Source: Kiritimatiellia bacterium (GTDB taxonomy: Bacteria > Verrucomicrobiota > Kiritimatiellia > UBA8416 > JADHWI01). Taken from it: DNA of 54,361 bases. A model generated the notes under the pieces. It did not search any database, was not told the DNA's origin, and worked only from the letters and a program-made list of their open reading frames with translations. Position numbers and translations under genes: made by a program. The stretch lies in assembly GCA_030744755.1 (NCBI GenBank), contig JASLPY010000030.1, positions 1-54,361 of the forward strand, read 5' to 3'. Positions 18,047 to 27,300 of this stretch are shown here, in pieces; position 1 is the first letter of the stretch; the number at the start of each line of letters is the position of its first letter.

Positions 18047-19276
18047 TTACGAAATGCTGCCGTCCGGCATGTTGTCGTGCGCGTCCGGCCCAAAATGCTT
18101 CAGTATTACGATCGGGTCTGTGTCGCTGGGGTTCGTGATTGTCACACCTTCCTTTGCTGCGGATTCAGAAACAAAGAACTCGTCGTTCGTCAGCTGGCCG
18201 AAACGAATCAACGCCGGCGTTTCGATGTCCCAAATGCCCATCTTACCGTGGCCCTGCATTACGATCAACCCGTAAGCGCCACCGTCCTTGATGGTTGCCG
18301 TGCTGCCGGGCAGTACGGTCAGTTCCTTCGCACTGAAGTCCGGCGAGAGATAGCAGATCCATCGCTCTTCATATCCCTGCGCCTGCATCTGTGCCATGTC
18401 CTCCACGGGAATTGGTGCCATGAAGTGCTTTGCCTTGAACTCGGGGTCCACGTTTTGTTCCCAGTCGATCACATCAATGAGGTAGTCGAAGTTGCCCTTC
18501 TCGCTCTCGGGTGTGTCCTTCCAGAGTAATTCTTCGGGGATTACCAGGTCACCCGTCAGCGATTCATACATCGCGAAGACATCGGATGCTTTCTGCGGTT
18601 CGTAGGTGCAGAGACTTCCCGGTGCGTGAAGCACTCCCGGCGGCACGTTCCATCCTGTGCCCGGCCTGAGTTGGTAGGCTGCGGACAGATCGCTGATGCA
18701 ATTGTCGCCCTTTGTGAAGTTCTCCAGTGCTTCCTTGACCTGTCCTTTTGTTACTCCCGGTGTAAGACCGAAGAAGGTATATGGGAAGTCGCCGCCATGA
18801 TTGTTGGCCTGGGGAGGGAAGTAGTATGCCTCGGGCTTGCCAAGAGTGTTCACGCGAGCAGCATGTTCGTCGTCGTGATGGATGTGGAGGGGGAGAGCGG
18901 CCTGGTTATCAAAGAACTTCGAATACATTGGCCAGCGTTGATGAGCATCCCAGAGCTTGTCCCCTATGAGTTGCCCTTTCAGCTCCGACACCGCATCCCG
19001 CAGCAGCACGGTCTCAGCCTTGCCGTTATCCTCGACGACGATGTGGCTCAATCCCTCGTTCTTGCTGGTCAACGGACCATTGTCGGCCGGGGTTGTCGAT
19101 GAGAACCATCGCTCGTCTATCCCGCCCCGGTTTCCGCCGAGGGCGTAGTAGTCGTCCGGGTGCAGTTTGATGCGCCGTCCCGGTACGCAGAAAACACGCG
19201 GCACCCATGTGGGGGTGAGTCGCGCGATCCCGTTGCCTTGCTCTAAAGCCCGTTCCGCAATTGCCTTACTACTCAC
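18047..19276 (-). CDS. Class I mannose-6-phosphate isomerase-like cupin
   Basis: A 409-residue cytoplasmic double cupin. The metal site of type I phosphomannose isomerases is visible as LPLHIHHDDEH (131-138), KPEAYYF (147-153) and PPGVLHAPG with His217. The C-terminal cupin contains VLPGSTATIKDGGAYGLIVMQGHG. This argues for a zinc-dependent aldose-ketose isomerase or a derived cupin, although true ManA proteins differ in length and in the phosphate-binding part. In this operon it may isomerise the released monosaccharide. The ATG at 19276 is 13 bases downstream of the FG-GAP gene's stop. Confidence 0.75.
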   Translation of the reverse strand: MSSKAIAERALEQGNGIARLTPTWVPRVFCVPGRRIKLHPDDYYALGGNRGGIDERWFSSTTPADNGPLTSKNEGLSHIVVEDNGKAETVLLRDAVSELKGQLIGDKLWDAHQRWPMYSKFFDNQAALPLHIHHDDEHAARVNTLGKPEAYYFPPQANNHGGDFPYTFFGLTPGVTKGQVKEALENFTKGDNCISDLSAAYQLRPGTGWNVPPGVLHAPGSLCTYEPQKASDVFAMYESLTGDLVIPEELLWKDTPESEKGNFDYLIDVIDWEQNVDPEFKAKHFMAPIPVEDMAQMQAQGYEERWICYLSPDFSAKELTVLPGSTATIKDGGAYGLIVMQGHGKMGIWDIETPALIRFGQLTNDEFFVSESAAKEGVTITNPSDTDPIVILKHFGPDAHDNMPDGSIS

Positions 19277-19289
19277 TGTTGCCTCCTCG

Positions 19290-20504
19290 CTATTTCGCAG
19301 ATTTCAATTGATTTTCAAAGTAAACAGGGCCACCCCATTTGCCGGTTACTACAATGTCAAGATCACCATCACCGTCCATGTCAACCACGGGGATGTTCAG
19401 GCCGGCGCCGATACCCTTGTTCAGCGAAATAGTGTGTTTCTGCCAGAGAGGCGTTTTTCCGGGCATGAACTCATACCAATAGAGACATACAGGATCTTTC
19501 GCCCCGGGATCGCCACCGTTATGTGCGAGGAACCTCTTTCCGGTAACCAGGTCAAGGTCACCGTCTTCATCAAGGTCCGCCAGCGTGAGGCTGTGAGCCT
19601 GCGACCAACTGTCGTCGATTGTGTGCTGCTTCCACCCTGATTTGCCAGTCCCGTTGTCAATCTGCTGGTACCAGAATATTCCGTGGCGGTGTGCGGAGCT
19701 GGTAATGATGTCGTTGAGCTTGTCACTGTTCACGTCGAGAACCAGAATCTGTGGAGTGTGGTCTTTCTTGCCATTCTTGCCGCCCAGGGACAACGGGTGT
19801 TCCTTCCAGGTTCCTTTGCGAGGATCTGCAGGGGCTTCGTACCATGCCCCTGGCCGAAGAATGTCCGCGCGCCCATCCCCGTTGACGTCACCAACGCCTG
19901 CACCGAAAGTGTGTTTCTTCGCCGATACGAGGTGCTTGATGATCCCGCGCTTTCCGTCAGGCAGCGTTCCTGCTTCGAACCAGACGGTTTCCCTGGTGTG
20001 AGGGACTATTTCGAGGCGTTTCCCATCGTTGTCTACATCAAAGAGGTCTCCGCACTCGAAGTTGTCCTTTACCTCGACAATTGTTTCGGGCCATTCGCCG
20101 CCATCTTTTCCCGTGTTGCGAAACCATGCAATCGCCTTCTCGTGCCACCCGACATAGACAACATCGAGCAGGCCGTCACCGTCGGCATCAATGGGCGCGT
20201 TCATGAAGTCATGCATGTAGCCCTTGCCCTTGCCGTCAACCTTGCCCTTGAGCGTACGGACTTTTACCTTCTTCCATTCCGGGGCAAGGTAGAGGTAGGG
20301 CCCCGCAATGATGTCGAGCTTGCCGTCGTTGTTGAAATCGCCGACCTCGCACGCTTCGCTCCTGTAGCTGCCTACGCGGTGCATGGTAAACGATACGGCC
20401 GTCTCTTTTTCCTGGGGTGCGGCGCGAAGAGCTGCCACACAGCTAAGCATCATCGCTATACACAGGATTGAGATGCTTGGATTGAATCCAGACTTCTGTT
20501 TCAT
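19290..20504 (-). CDS. Exported FG-GAP/VCBS repeat protein
   Basis: A 404-residue secreted seven-bladed-type propeller built from FG-GAP/VCBS repeats. Calcium-loop motifs recur: DFNNDGKLDI, DADGDGLLDV, DVDNDGKRLEI, DVNGDGRAD, DLDEDGDLDLV and DMDGDGDLDIV. Such proteins bind ligands or surfaces and carry no obvious catalytic site. The start is placed at the third ATG (20504) because GAGGAG then sits six bases upstream; ATGs at 20507 and 20510 are possible. The leader and signal peptide closely match those of the next gene upstream (see findings). It may bind the target glycan at the cell surface. Confidence 0.85.
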   Translation of the reverse strand: MKQKSGFNPSISILCIAMMLSCVAALRAAPQEKETAVSFTMHRVGSYRSEACEVGDFNNDGKLDIIAGPYLYLAPEWKKVKVRTLKGKVDGKGKGYMHDFMNAPIDADGDGLLDVVYVGWHEKAIAWFRNTGKDGGEWPETIVEVKDNFECGDLFDVDNDGKRLEIVPHTRETVWFEAGTLPDGKRGIIKHLVSAKKHTFGAGVGDVNGDGRADILRPGAWYEAPADPRKGTWKEHPLSLGGKNGKKDHTPQILVLDVNSDKLNDIITSSAHRHGIFWYQQIDNGTGKSGWKQHTIDDSWSQAHSLTLADLDEDGDLDLVTGKRFLAHNGGDPGAKDPVCLYWYEFMPGKTPLWQKHTISLNKGIGAGLNIPVVDMDGDGDLDIVVTGKWGGPVYFENQLKSAK

Positions 20505-20587
20505 CATCATCTCCTCGCTGTTGGTTAAGCAGCCTAAGCGTGAATCTTTGCATTGCCGTGGCCCCATGTCCAGGCATGCGCAGATTT

Positions 20588-21223
20588 TCATTTTCCGATG
20601 GGCCTGATCTCCATCCTTTTCAGGACGATCTCCATGCCCTTGAATTTGTTGCCGCCGTGAACCTGGATTCCGATCTTGCCTTTGCTTAACGTATTGTCTT
20701 TGCACTCGCCAACCTTTGTGCCGTTCAGCCATAGGGCAAGATTCTCGCCGTTGGCAATAACTCGTGCCTCATTCCAGTCATCGCGTTTTTCCAGCGATTC
20801 ATCCAGGTTCTTTGTAATGAACATCTTGCCGGGGCAGTACAGAGTGCCGCTGAAAGCTACAGGCCGTTTGTACTTGAGGATGTCGTACTGGTAACCCTTG
20901 CCGCCGCTGTGCCGGAACCAGATCCCGCTGTTTGCAGGCCACTTCACGCGATAGGTGAAACGCAACTCGAAGCTGTCATATTCCTGCTCGGTCCACAGGT
21001 CGCCGCCCTTGCCCGTCGTTTGTGTGCCGACCAGGGCGCCATCCCTTACCTTAAAGACTGCGTCGCCCGTTTTGGTCCAGCCTGTGAGGTCCTTGCCGTT
21101 GAACAGTGAAATCCAGTCGGTGGGGTCAGATGTGTCGGCGGCGCGAAGGTCCAGCACGAAGCACAGTGTCACTGCTATGCATAAGATTGATATAGCAACA
21201 TTGGATCTAGCACTGCGTTTCAT
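20588..21223 (-). CDS. DUF1080 protein, putative 3-keto-glycan hydrolase/lyase
   Basis: A 211-residue secreted DUF1080 protein, first gene of the - strand operon. The signature DWISLFNGKDLTGW appears just after the signal peptide, followed by ANSGIWFRHSGGKGYQYDI, WNEARVIANGENLALWLNGTKV and a GKIGIQVHGG end, all standard for this fold. It differs clearly from the 7568 copy, so it probably has another specificity. The start at 21223 has GAGGAG six bases upstream. It is divergent from the AraC-type regulator, whose operator lies in between. Confidence 0.87.
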   Translation of the reverse strand: MKRSARSNVAISILCIAVTLCFVLDLRAADTSDPTDWISLFNGKDLTGWTKTGDAVFKVRDGALVGTQTTGKGGDLWTEQEYDSFELRFTYRVKWPANSGIWFRHSGGKGYQYDILKYKRPVAFSGTLYCPGKMFITKNLDESLEKRDDWNEARVIANGENLALWLNGTKVGECKDNTLSKGKIGIQVHGGNKFKGMEIVLKRMEIRPIGK

Positions 21224-21266
21224 CAACATCTCCTCGTTGTTGGCCCTCCGCACAGGCGGAGATTGG

Positions 21267-21281
21267 GTTCACTGTTTGAAC
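21267..21281. promoter_or_regulatory. Short palindrome in the divergent promoter region
   Basis: GTTCA, five bases, TGAAC forms a small inverted repeat between the operon start at 21223 and the AraC-type gene. It could be a binding site for a dimeric regulator. Five-base arms also arise by chance, so the call is weak. Confidence 0.25.
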
Positions 21282-21308
21282 AGCGTAGTCGCAAAGCATC
21301 ATTCTGGG

Positions 21309-21345
21309 AATGGACATAACTGCACAAATAATGGACATTCCTGCA
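21309..21345 (+). promoter_or_regulatory. Tandem operator for the PocR-AraC regulator
   Basis: Two direct copies of AATGGACATnnCTGCA start at 21309 and 21330. The 21-base period equals two helical turns, so both copies face the same side of DNA. AraC/XylS regulators typically bind such direct repeats. The site lies between the regulator gene and the divergent DUF1080 operon and could control both. It would be inside the reading frame if translation began at 21310, which supports the later ATG at 21367. Confidence 0.65.
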
Positions 21346-21366
21346 ATTTGTCAATACTGTAGTGCC

Positions 21367-22206
21367 ATGTCTAAACATGAACTGCATTTCATTTTCCAGG
21401 GGGACATACGTCCTGTCCTGGATCATTTCTCCCGTTTGCTGCAGGTACGTTTCTGTTTCCTGGCTCCGGACGGGAGGGAACTGCAGGTCGGTGAAGGCAA
21501 GTCTCATTGCCGGTATTGCAGTTTGGTCAGGAATCAGATGGGTCATGTAGACAAATGCCTTGCCTGTGATCACCAGGGGTGGCAGCGAGCGGCCAACTCG
21601 GGTGAGGCTGTATGGTACAAATGTCATGCCGGCTTGACTGACGGCTGCATGGCTGTTCGAAGCGGGGACAGGATTATCGGCTACATGATGATAGGACAAT
21701 TCCGTAGCAGGAACACATGTCCGGCTTCGCTCAGGAAGAAATGGCAGGATGAGATCGGGAATGATGACTTACAAAAGGCCTTTCTCGAAACGCCGCTTTA
21801 CAAGAGGCAACAAGTCCAGGATCTCATGGGGCTGTTCTCGGTACTCGTGGACTTCATCGTCTCACAGAGATTGATTTCAGTGCGGGGCCCTAATCCCATC
21901 GAGCCCCTCCTGAGGTACATGTCCGAGCATCCGGATCAGACGCTGACGACCTCTGAAGCTGCGCGCCTGCTGCATCGCAGCACCTCAAGCTTGTCGCATG
22001 TGTTTAAACAGACGGTGAACAAGAGCTTCCTCCAGTACCAGATTGATATGAAACTGGACATAGCGGATGAACTCTTCAAGACGCGCGATGGAATTACTGT
22101 CAGGGAGGCAGCGTTCGAACTGGGCTTCAAGGACCCGTATTACTTCTCGCGCCTTTACAAGAAGCATCGAGGGTATCCTCCAAGTAAGGCTGTCGGATAT
22201 AGGTAG
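21367..22206 (+). CDS. AraC-family regulator with PocR sensor domain
   Basis: A 279-residue transcription regulator. Residues 5-160 match the PocR domain (PF10114), a ligand-sensing relative of PAS domains, with its cysteine set CRYCSL, KCLACD, YKCHAGL and DGCMAV, where the HAGL motif is typical. Residues about 180-279 hold the two helix-turn-helix motifs of AraC (TTSEAARLLHRSTSSLSHVF and ITVREAAFELGFKDPYYFSR, then YKKHRGYPPSKA). PocR domains are thought to bind small hydrocarbon-like or sugar-derived ligands. The start at 21367 is not backed by a strong ribosome site; an in-frame ATG at 21331 is possible but would overlap the operator. It probably senses a breakdown product of the glycan handled by the flanking operons. 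Confidence 0.88.
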   Translation: MSKHELHFIFQGDIRPVLDHFSRLLQVRFCFLAPDGRELQVGEGKSHCRYCSLVRNQMGHVDKCLACDHQGWQRAANSGEAVWYKCHAGLTDGCMAVRSGDRIIGYMMIGQFRSRNTCPASLRKKWQDEIGNDDLQKAFLETPLYKRQQVQDLMGLFSVLVDFIVSQRLISVRGPNPIEPLLRYMSEHPDQTLTTSEAARLLHRSTSSLSHVFKQTVNKSFLQYQIDMKLDIADELFKTRDGITVREAAFELGFKDPYYFSRLYKKHRGYPPSKAVGYR

Positions 22207-22284
22207 GGGCTGTTTCCGGGACCTCTCCATGGTTTTGGTGCTTTCACGAACAACATGGACGGAGTTTGGCTCGATTTGCACTAC

Positions 22285-22363
22285 GGACGCCGAGGCCGGC
22301 GTCCCTCCCGCCGTTGGACGTGACTTTTGCATGGGGAAGGGAGGGTCCGCGGCCTCGCGGACC
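22285..22363. repeat. Repeat family B, copy 2: inward hairpin pair
   Basis: Unit 1 (22285-22304) has stem GGACGCC / GGCGTCC around GAGGCC, then CTCCC. Unit 2 (22344-22363) follows GGGAG and has stem GGTCCGC / GCGGACC around GGCCTC, identical to copy 1. The unit 1 stem differs from copy 1 by several paired substitutions that keep all seven base pairs. The shared tail (CCGCACATT, then GGTACCTGTCCC near 22396) continues the similarity. The 22207-22540 gap between the regulator and the GH5-like gene holds nothing else I can name. Confidence 0.85.
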
Positions 22364-22540
22364 GCACATTGAAGTGCTTCTGTTGCCAAACTCAGGTACC
22401 TGTCCCCACGTATGTCCCCACGTACGCTGATTCCGGTCTTGCATATGGCAATTCCTGTTTTGGCTATGGCGCGTTGGTGGCTCTTCCCTTTAAGATAGCG
22501 CGTTTCATAGAACCATCTGAACCAATATGGGAGAGCCTAA

Positions 22541-24214
22541 ATGAACAAGAAGTCGCAGGGTTTGATCTTAAGTGCTGTACTGGCCCTTCTACTGGTGGCG
22601 GTTGCCGCAAAGGCCGGCGGGTACAAGATCAACCCGAATCCTCCCACCGACGGGCTTGTAGGTTCTAACTACACGCCGGCCTACGCTGTCAACCAGGTAC
22701 AGTTATGGCATGACTTTCGCGCTGATGTTATCGAAAAGGAACTCGCCGCCGCGAAGAAGTACTTTGGCGTCTCGACCCTGCGCGTCTACCTGCACAACAT
22801 CAACTTCGACGAGGACAGAAAGAACTTCATGTCCAACATCGAGAAGTTCCTGGTGATCTGTGAAAAACACGGCATTCGTCCCGGCTTCGTCTTCTTCGAC
22901 GGCTGCCACCGGCACGAGGGGATCTTCCTGGATAAGCCGACCGAACCGGTTTACGGCTATCACAACAGCCGATGGGCGCAATGCCCCCAGGAGCGTGACA
23001 TCGATCAGGAGAATCTTGAGAAGTTCAAACCGTACGTTCAGGAGATCATCAAGCCTTACCGTGCGGACAAGCGTGTGCTTTTCTGGGAGATCCACAACGA
23101 ACCGCCGAAGGGCAATGAATATCGCGACAAGCTCAAGCGTGCCGGCTATAAGTGGGCAAAAGAACTCGAGCCAATCCAGCCTGTCCTTAACTGCGAGCAC
23201 AACGGCGGCTGGGGCGATTGTGAAGTTACCGACATTGTCGATTCTCACGTCTACAACAACGCATGGGGATTCTGGGACGGTTTCTCGAAGCAGAATCCTG
23301 AAAAGGGATGCGTCTTCACGGAGGCCGGAGCACGTTGGAAAGCGACACGACGAATCCACGGTGGACCAACCGATGTCATATCCTGGCTTGAGAAGCGTCG
23401 CGCCAGCGGTCAATCGACGCCTGGCGTCTATCTCTGCTGGGAACTGATGGTCGGCAACTCCAACTGCCGCTGGCACTGGGTGGACAACGGCCATAAGAAT
23501 GGCAACCCCGATCCCGAGCCTGAAATCCCGTGGTGCGGACTTATGTGGCCGGATGCGACACCTGTTTCGCTTGCAGAGGCCGAGGCGGTCAAGCGTTACG
23601 TCACCGGCAAGTCGGAGGCGCTCCTTCTCGAGTATTTCGAGAGCGGTTCCAAGGGCTGGAAGCCCTATGGCACTAAGCACATGGGATCCAATCATGGCCT
23701 CTACGTCGGGCACGGGCAGAAGGCTGTTGCCGGCAATCCGAAATGGAAAGATTATATAGTTGAAGGCAAGGCCCTGCTCAAGATCCACTGGTTGAAAGGA
23801 AAACAGCCGGATTACGCCGACGAAAAGGGTGATCCCACCGCGGGCTTGCTGGTCAGAGTGAACGAACCGGGCGATGCCTTTGAAGAAGTGCGCTGCTATA
23901 CCGTTTCCCACACCGGCCCGAAGTTGATGCTCGGCAAGTTCTATAACAAGGAATGGAAAGAGCTGGCCGCGTATGATCTCACCAGGCTCAAAACGAAATC
24001 GCGCTTGAATGAGTGGAATGGAATTCGCGTTGAGGCGATTGGCCCCAGGATACGCGTATGGTTCAACCGCACGCACGGCGACCCGGAAAAGGGCCTTCGG
24101 ATCGACTACACCGACAAAGAAGACCCGATCCTCTCCGGGGCCATCGGCGTTGCCTCCTGGAAGACAACCGCCCTGTTCGACGATATTGTGGTGCTGCCGG
24201 TGGGAAAAGAGTAG
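22541..24214 (+). CDS. Exported GH5-like hydrolase with C-terminal jelly-roll module
   Basis: A 557-residue secreted protein. After a signal peptide (to about AAKA, residue 25) a TIM barrel runs to about 365, with acid/base Glu187 in WEIHNEPP and nucleophile Glu261 in VFTEAGA. Residues about 365-557 form a second domain, beginning ALLLEYFESGSKGW and ending ALFDDIVVLPVG, which looks like the concanavalin-type fold of DUF1080/LamG modules and probably binds sugar. GGGAGAG precedes the ATG. It is the first gene downstream of the regulator on the same strand and is likely part of the same regulon. Confidence 0.83.
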   Translation: MNKKSQGLILSAVLALLLVAVAAKAGGYKINPNPPTDGLVGSNYTPAYAVNQVQLWHDFRADVIEKELAAAKKYFGVSTLRVYLHNINFDEDRKNFMSNIEKFLVICEKHGIRPGFVFFDGCHRHEGIFLDKPTEPVYGYHNSRWAQCPQERDIDQENLEKFKPYVQEIIKPYRADKRVLFWEIHNEPPKGNEYRDKLKRAGYKWAKELEPIQPVLNCEHNGGWGDCEVTDIVDSHVYNNAWGFWDGFSKQNPEKGCVFTEAGARWKATRRIHGGPTDVISWLEKRRASGQSTPGVYLCWELMVGNSNCRWHWVDNGHKNGNPDPEPEIPWCGLMWPDATPVSLAEAEAVKRYVTGKSEALLLEYFESGSKGWKPYGTKHMGSNHGLYVGHGQKAVAGNPKWKDYIVEGKALLKIHWLKGKQPDYADEKGDPTAGLLVRVNEPGDAFEEVRCYTVSHTGPKLMLGKFYNKEWKELAAYDLTRLKTKSRLNEWNGIRVEAIGPRIRVWFNRTHGDPEKGLRIDYTDKEDPILSGAIGVASWKTTALFDDIVVLPVGKE

Positions 24215-24256
24215 GCAAGGGGAATATCAGTGGAGAGACACCGGCTTGGCGCCGGC

Positions 24257-24317
24257 GGCATGCCTCTCGGAGATAGGCATGTACTCCAGAAGTAGGGACC
24301 TATCTCCGAGAGGTCCC
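24257..24317. repeat. Repeat family A, copy 2: outward hairpin pair
   Basis: Unit 1 has stem CATGCCT (24259-24265) / AGGCATG (24275-24281) around CTCGGAGAT, followed by TAC. Unit 2 is preceded by GTA and has stem GGGACCT (24295-24301) / AGGTCCC (24311-24317) around ATCTCCGAG. The two units point outward from a short spacer, TCCAGAA. It lies between the GH5-like and beta-helix genes on the same strand. Confidence 0.85.
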
Positions 24318-24393
24318 TCCCCTTAACCGCTGGCCGCCCCTGCTTCATGTGTCGTCGGAATGATAGAATTGTGTTACCATCCCTATGATAGAC

Positions 24394-27300
24394 ATGAAGC
24401 TAACAAGAGACAATTTCACGTTCCTGTTCGGCCTGTGCTTGCTTATCAGCACCTGCACCACGACCGCCGAGACAGTGCTGGACTTTCAGATGCGCGACAG
24501 CTATCTTCCGGCCGTGCCGGTCCTGGTGCGAATGAACCTTCGAGATGAATCGGGTCGGGTCCGTCGCGATATCTGGGACGCCGTGGCCGAGATCAGCGTC
24601 GATGACGCCAATGTTACGGTTTCCCCGGAGAGCTTCGCCCTGCGCAACGGGGTGGGCAGCGGTCTTATCACTTTTTCGGGCGGCAGCAACATGGCTGTCA
24701 CCGTAACGGTAGGCACACAGGAGGTGAGTAGGGCACTTGTGACCCTGGTCGACGCGCCTATGACAAATGTAGCCGGCACACTGCCGGGTACGAATACCTC
24801 TTGGACCGGTGTTGTTCATGTCACCGGCGACGTTCTTGTCGATACAAACCACACGTTGACCATTGATCCCGGTACACTGGTGTTGCTGGATGCAGAGCCC
24901 AGTGGTACCAACGGCGTGGATATTGACGTGAGAGGGACCATCAACAGCCTCGGGACGGCCACGCAGCCTGTAACCTTTACCGCGTTCGACACCTCACAGG
25001 AATGGGGTGAGATCCATCATGACGATGCCTCTCCGTCACTATATCGCCACACCGCGATAACGCGCGGAGGAAACGCGCCGGGTGGCGGGCATACCGGGAG
25101 CGGTCCGGCGCTGCGTGTGAGTGGTTCTTCGATCGTCTTCGAGGATTGCACTATCAGCGATCTTGCGGGGAAGATCATGCAAGCTTCATCGGGATCGGAC
25201 CTGACTTTTACGAATTGCCACCTCGCGCGAGCTGTTATGGGCCCGGAAATCAATGACACGGCCGCCCTGGTCGTTAACACGTGGATTACTAAAATGAACG
25301 GGGTCGACGACAACGACGGGATGTACTGTCACAGTCAAGAGGAAGGCCAGACCATCCTTTTTAGAGGCGGAGTCGTCGCCGACGGTGATGACGATGCCAT
25401 CGACACGCTACGCGCTGAGGTAACGGTGGAGGATTACATTATCCGCGATTTCTTTGACAAAGGCGTGACGGTTTTTGGTGCGGAGGTAACTCTGAACCGG
25501 GTGCTCATCACAGACAACGGGATCGGTGTCTCCGCCAAGCAAACGGATTACGGTACGGCCCGGGTCAACATCTCGTCGGCAACCATCGAAGGGAACGACG
25601 TGGGCATCCAGGCTGAAGACAAGTACGGGGAGCCGAACGTCACGATTCTCTTCTTCATTACGAACTCAATCATTGAAGCGGACAATACCGGCTCTGACCC
25701 GGTGCACACGGACTACGATCCGACCAACATAGTAATCCACTACTCCAATGTCGGCGAGCCCTGGCCCGGAACCGGCAACATCTCCTCTGACCCGATGTTC
25801 ATAAACGGTGGGGAACAGAACTACCGCTTTCAGGCGCTTTCACCGTGCGTTGACGCCGGCACGAATGTGGCCGGACTGGCCGGACTGCTGGACCTTGATG
25901 GCAATCTTCGGCTACTCGGCGAAAGGATAGATATGGGTGCTTACGAACAGAGTGCCCTGGTCTGTGATTTCGTCGCAAGTCCGCGTGAAGGTGAGGCACC
26001 GCTGGAGTCCGTCCTGACGGCAACCATAGGCGGCACCAATACCGCTGCACCGGTCTACTGCTGGGATCTTGATGATGACGGTGTCTACGAGCTCAAGGGT
26101 CCCGGGTATGCGGTTGTAACCAACACGTATACTGACCTGGGTTTCTACGCGGTGGCACTCGTGGTGAGCAATGCCGCGGGCGAGTCGGCAATGATGGCAA
26201 AGGACGACTACATTCAAGTGACTGTCACTGTCATCGCAACATACGTCTCGCCTACGGGTTCGAACTTGTACCCATATGCAAGCTGGGAGACAGCGGCTCG
26301 AAGCATCCAGGATGCGGTAGATGCATCCAAAGGCCTGGTTTTCGTCACTAACGGAACCTACGTCCTGGACTCCCAGGTGACGATATCCGACACCGTAACC
26401 GTGAGGAGCGTCAACGGTCCCGGTGTTACCTTTGTTGATGGCAACCAGTCCACGAGATGTTTCTACCTTGAGCATGCTGAGGCGGTGCTCGATGGTTTCA
26501 CCGTAAGAAATGGGTACTCGACCACCGGTTCGGGTATTTCCCTGTCAGGCGGAGGATCGGTGATTAACTGCACGGTTGTGAGCAATACCGCGGGCCCCGG
26601 AACAAGCAGCAGCATGGACGCTGGTGGAATCAGGTGTGACGGTGGGGGAATGGTCTCAAACTGTATCGTTTATGGTAATAGTGCAGGCGATGACGGGGGA
26701 GGGATCTACTGCCTGGGTGGCGGCGAGGTGCGTGGCTGCGTGGTAAGAGACAATCTCACGGGAGACAAGGGCGGAGGCATCTACTGTAAGGGTGGCGGCA
26801 CGGTTGAGAATTCCACTCTCTACGGAAATACTGCGGCGAGTGCTACCAAGGGGACGGGAGGAGGCGTCTACAACGACGGTGGCTACGTTGTGAACAGCAT
26901 CATCTATTCAAATACGGCCAACCTTGGAAGCGACAACTACCACATCGCCGGAGGCGGAACTTATTCGCACTGCTGCAGTGATTCCGCCGCGTCCGCCGAC
27001 AGCATCACCAACGCCCCCATGTTCGTTGATGCCGCTGCAAATTACTTCAGGCTGCAGCCGGTTTCCAAGTGCATAGATGCCGGAACGAACATTGCCGGTG
27101 TTGTTGTTGATATTGCCGGTACCCCGAGGCCGCTTGATGGAGATACGAACGGTGTTGTTGCCCTCGACATAGGAGCCTATGAATACCTGCATCCGGATGC
27201 CGATAGCGATGGTGATGGCAGCACGGACGGGGATGAAGCCATCGCGGGCACAGGAATGCTCGACGAGAGTGACTACCTGCACGTGAGCAGCGTGAAGGGT

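Noticed and set aside
16735..18138. Long open frame on the + strand antisense to the isomerase and Gfo/Idh/MocA genes
   Set aside because: It mirrors two well-supported - strand genes with strong ribosome sites. Its product has no recognisable motif and high Arg/His content, typical of a GC-driven shadow frame.
22703..24076. Long - strand frame antisense to the GH5-like gene
   Set aside because: The + strand gene has a signal peptide, both catalytic glutamates and a ribosome site. The antisense frame has none of these.
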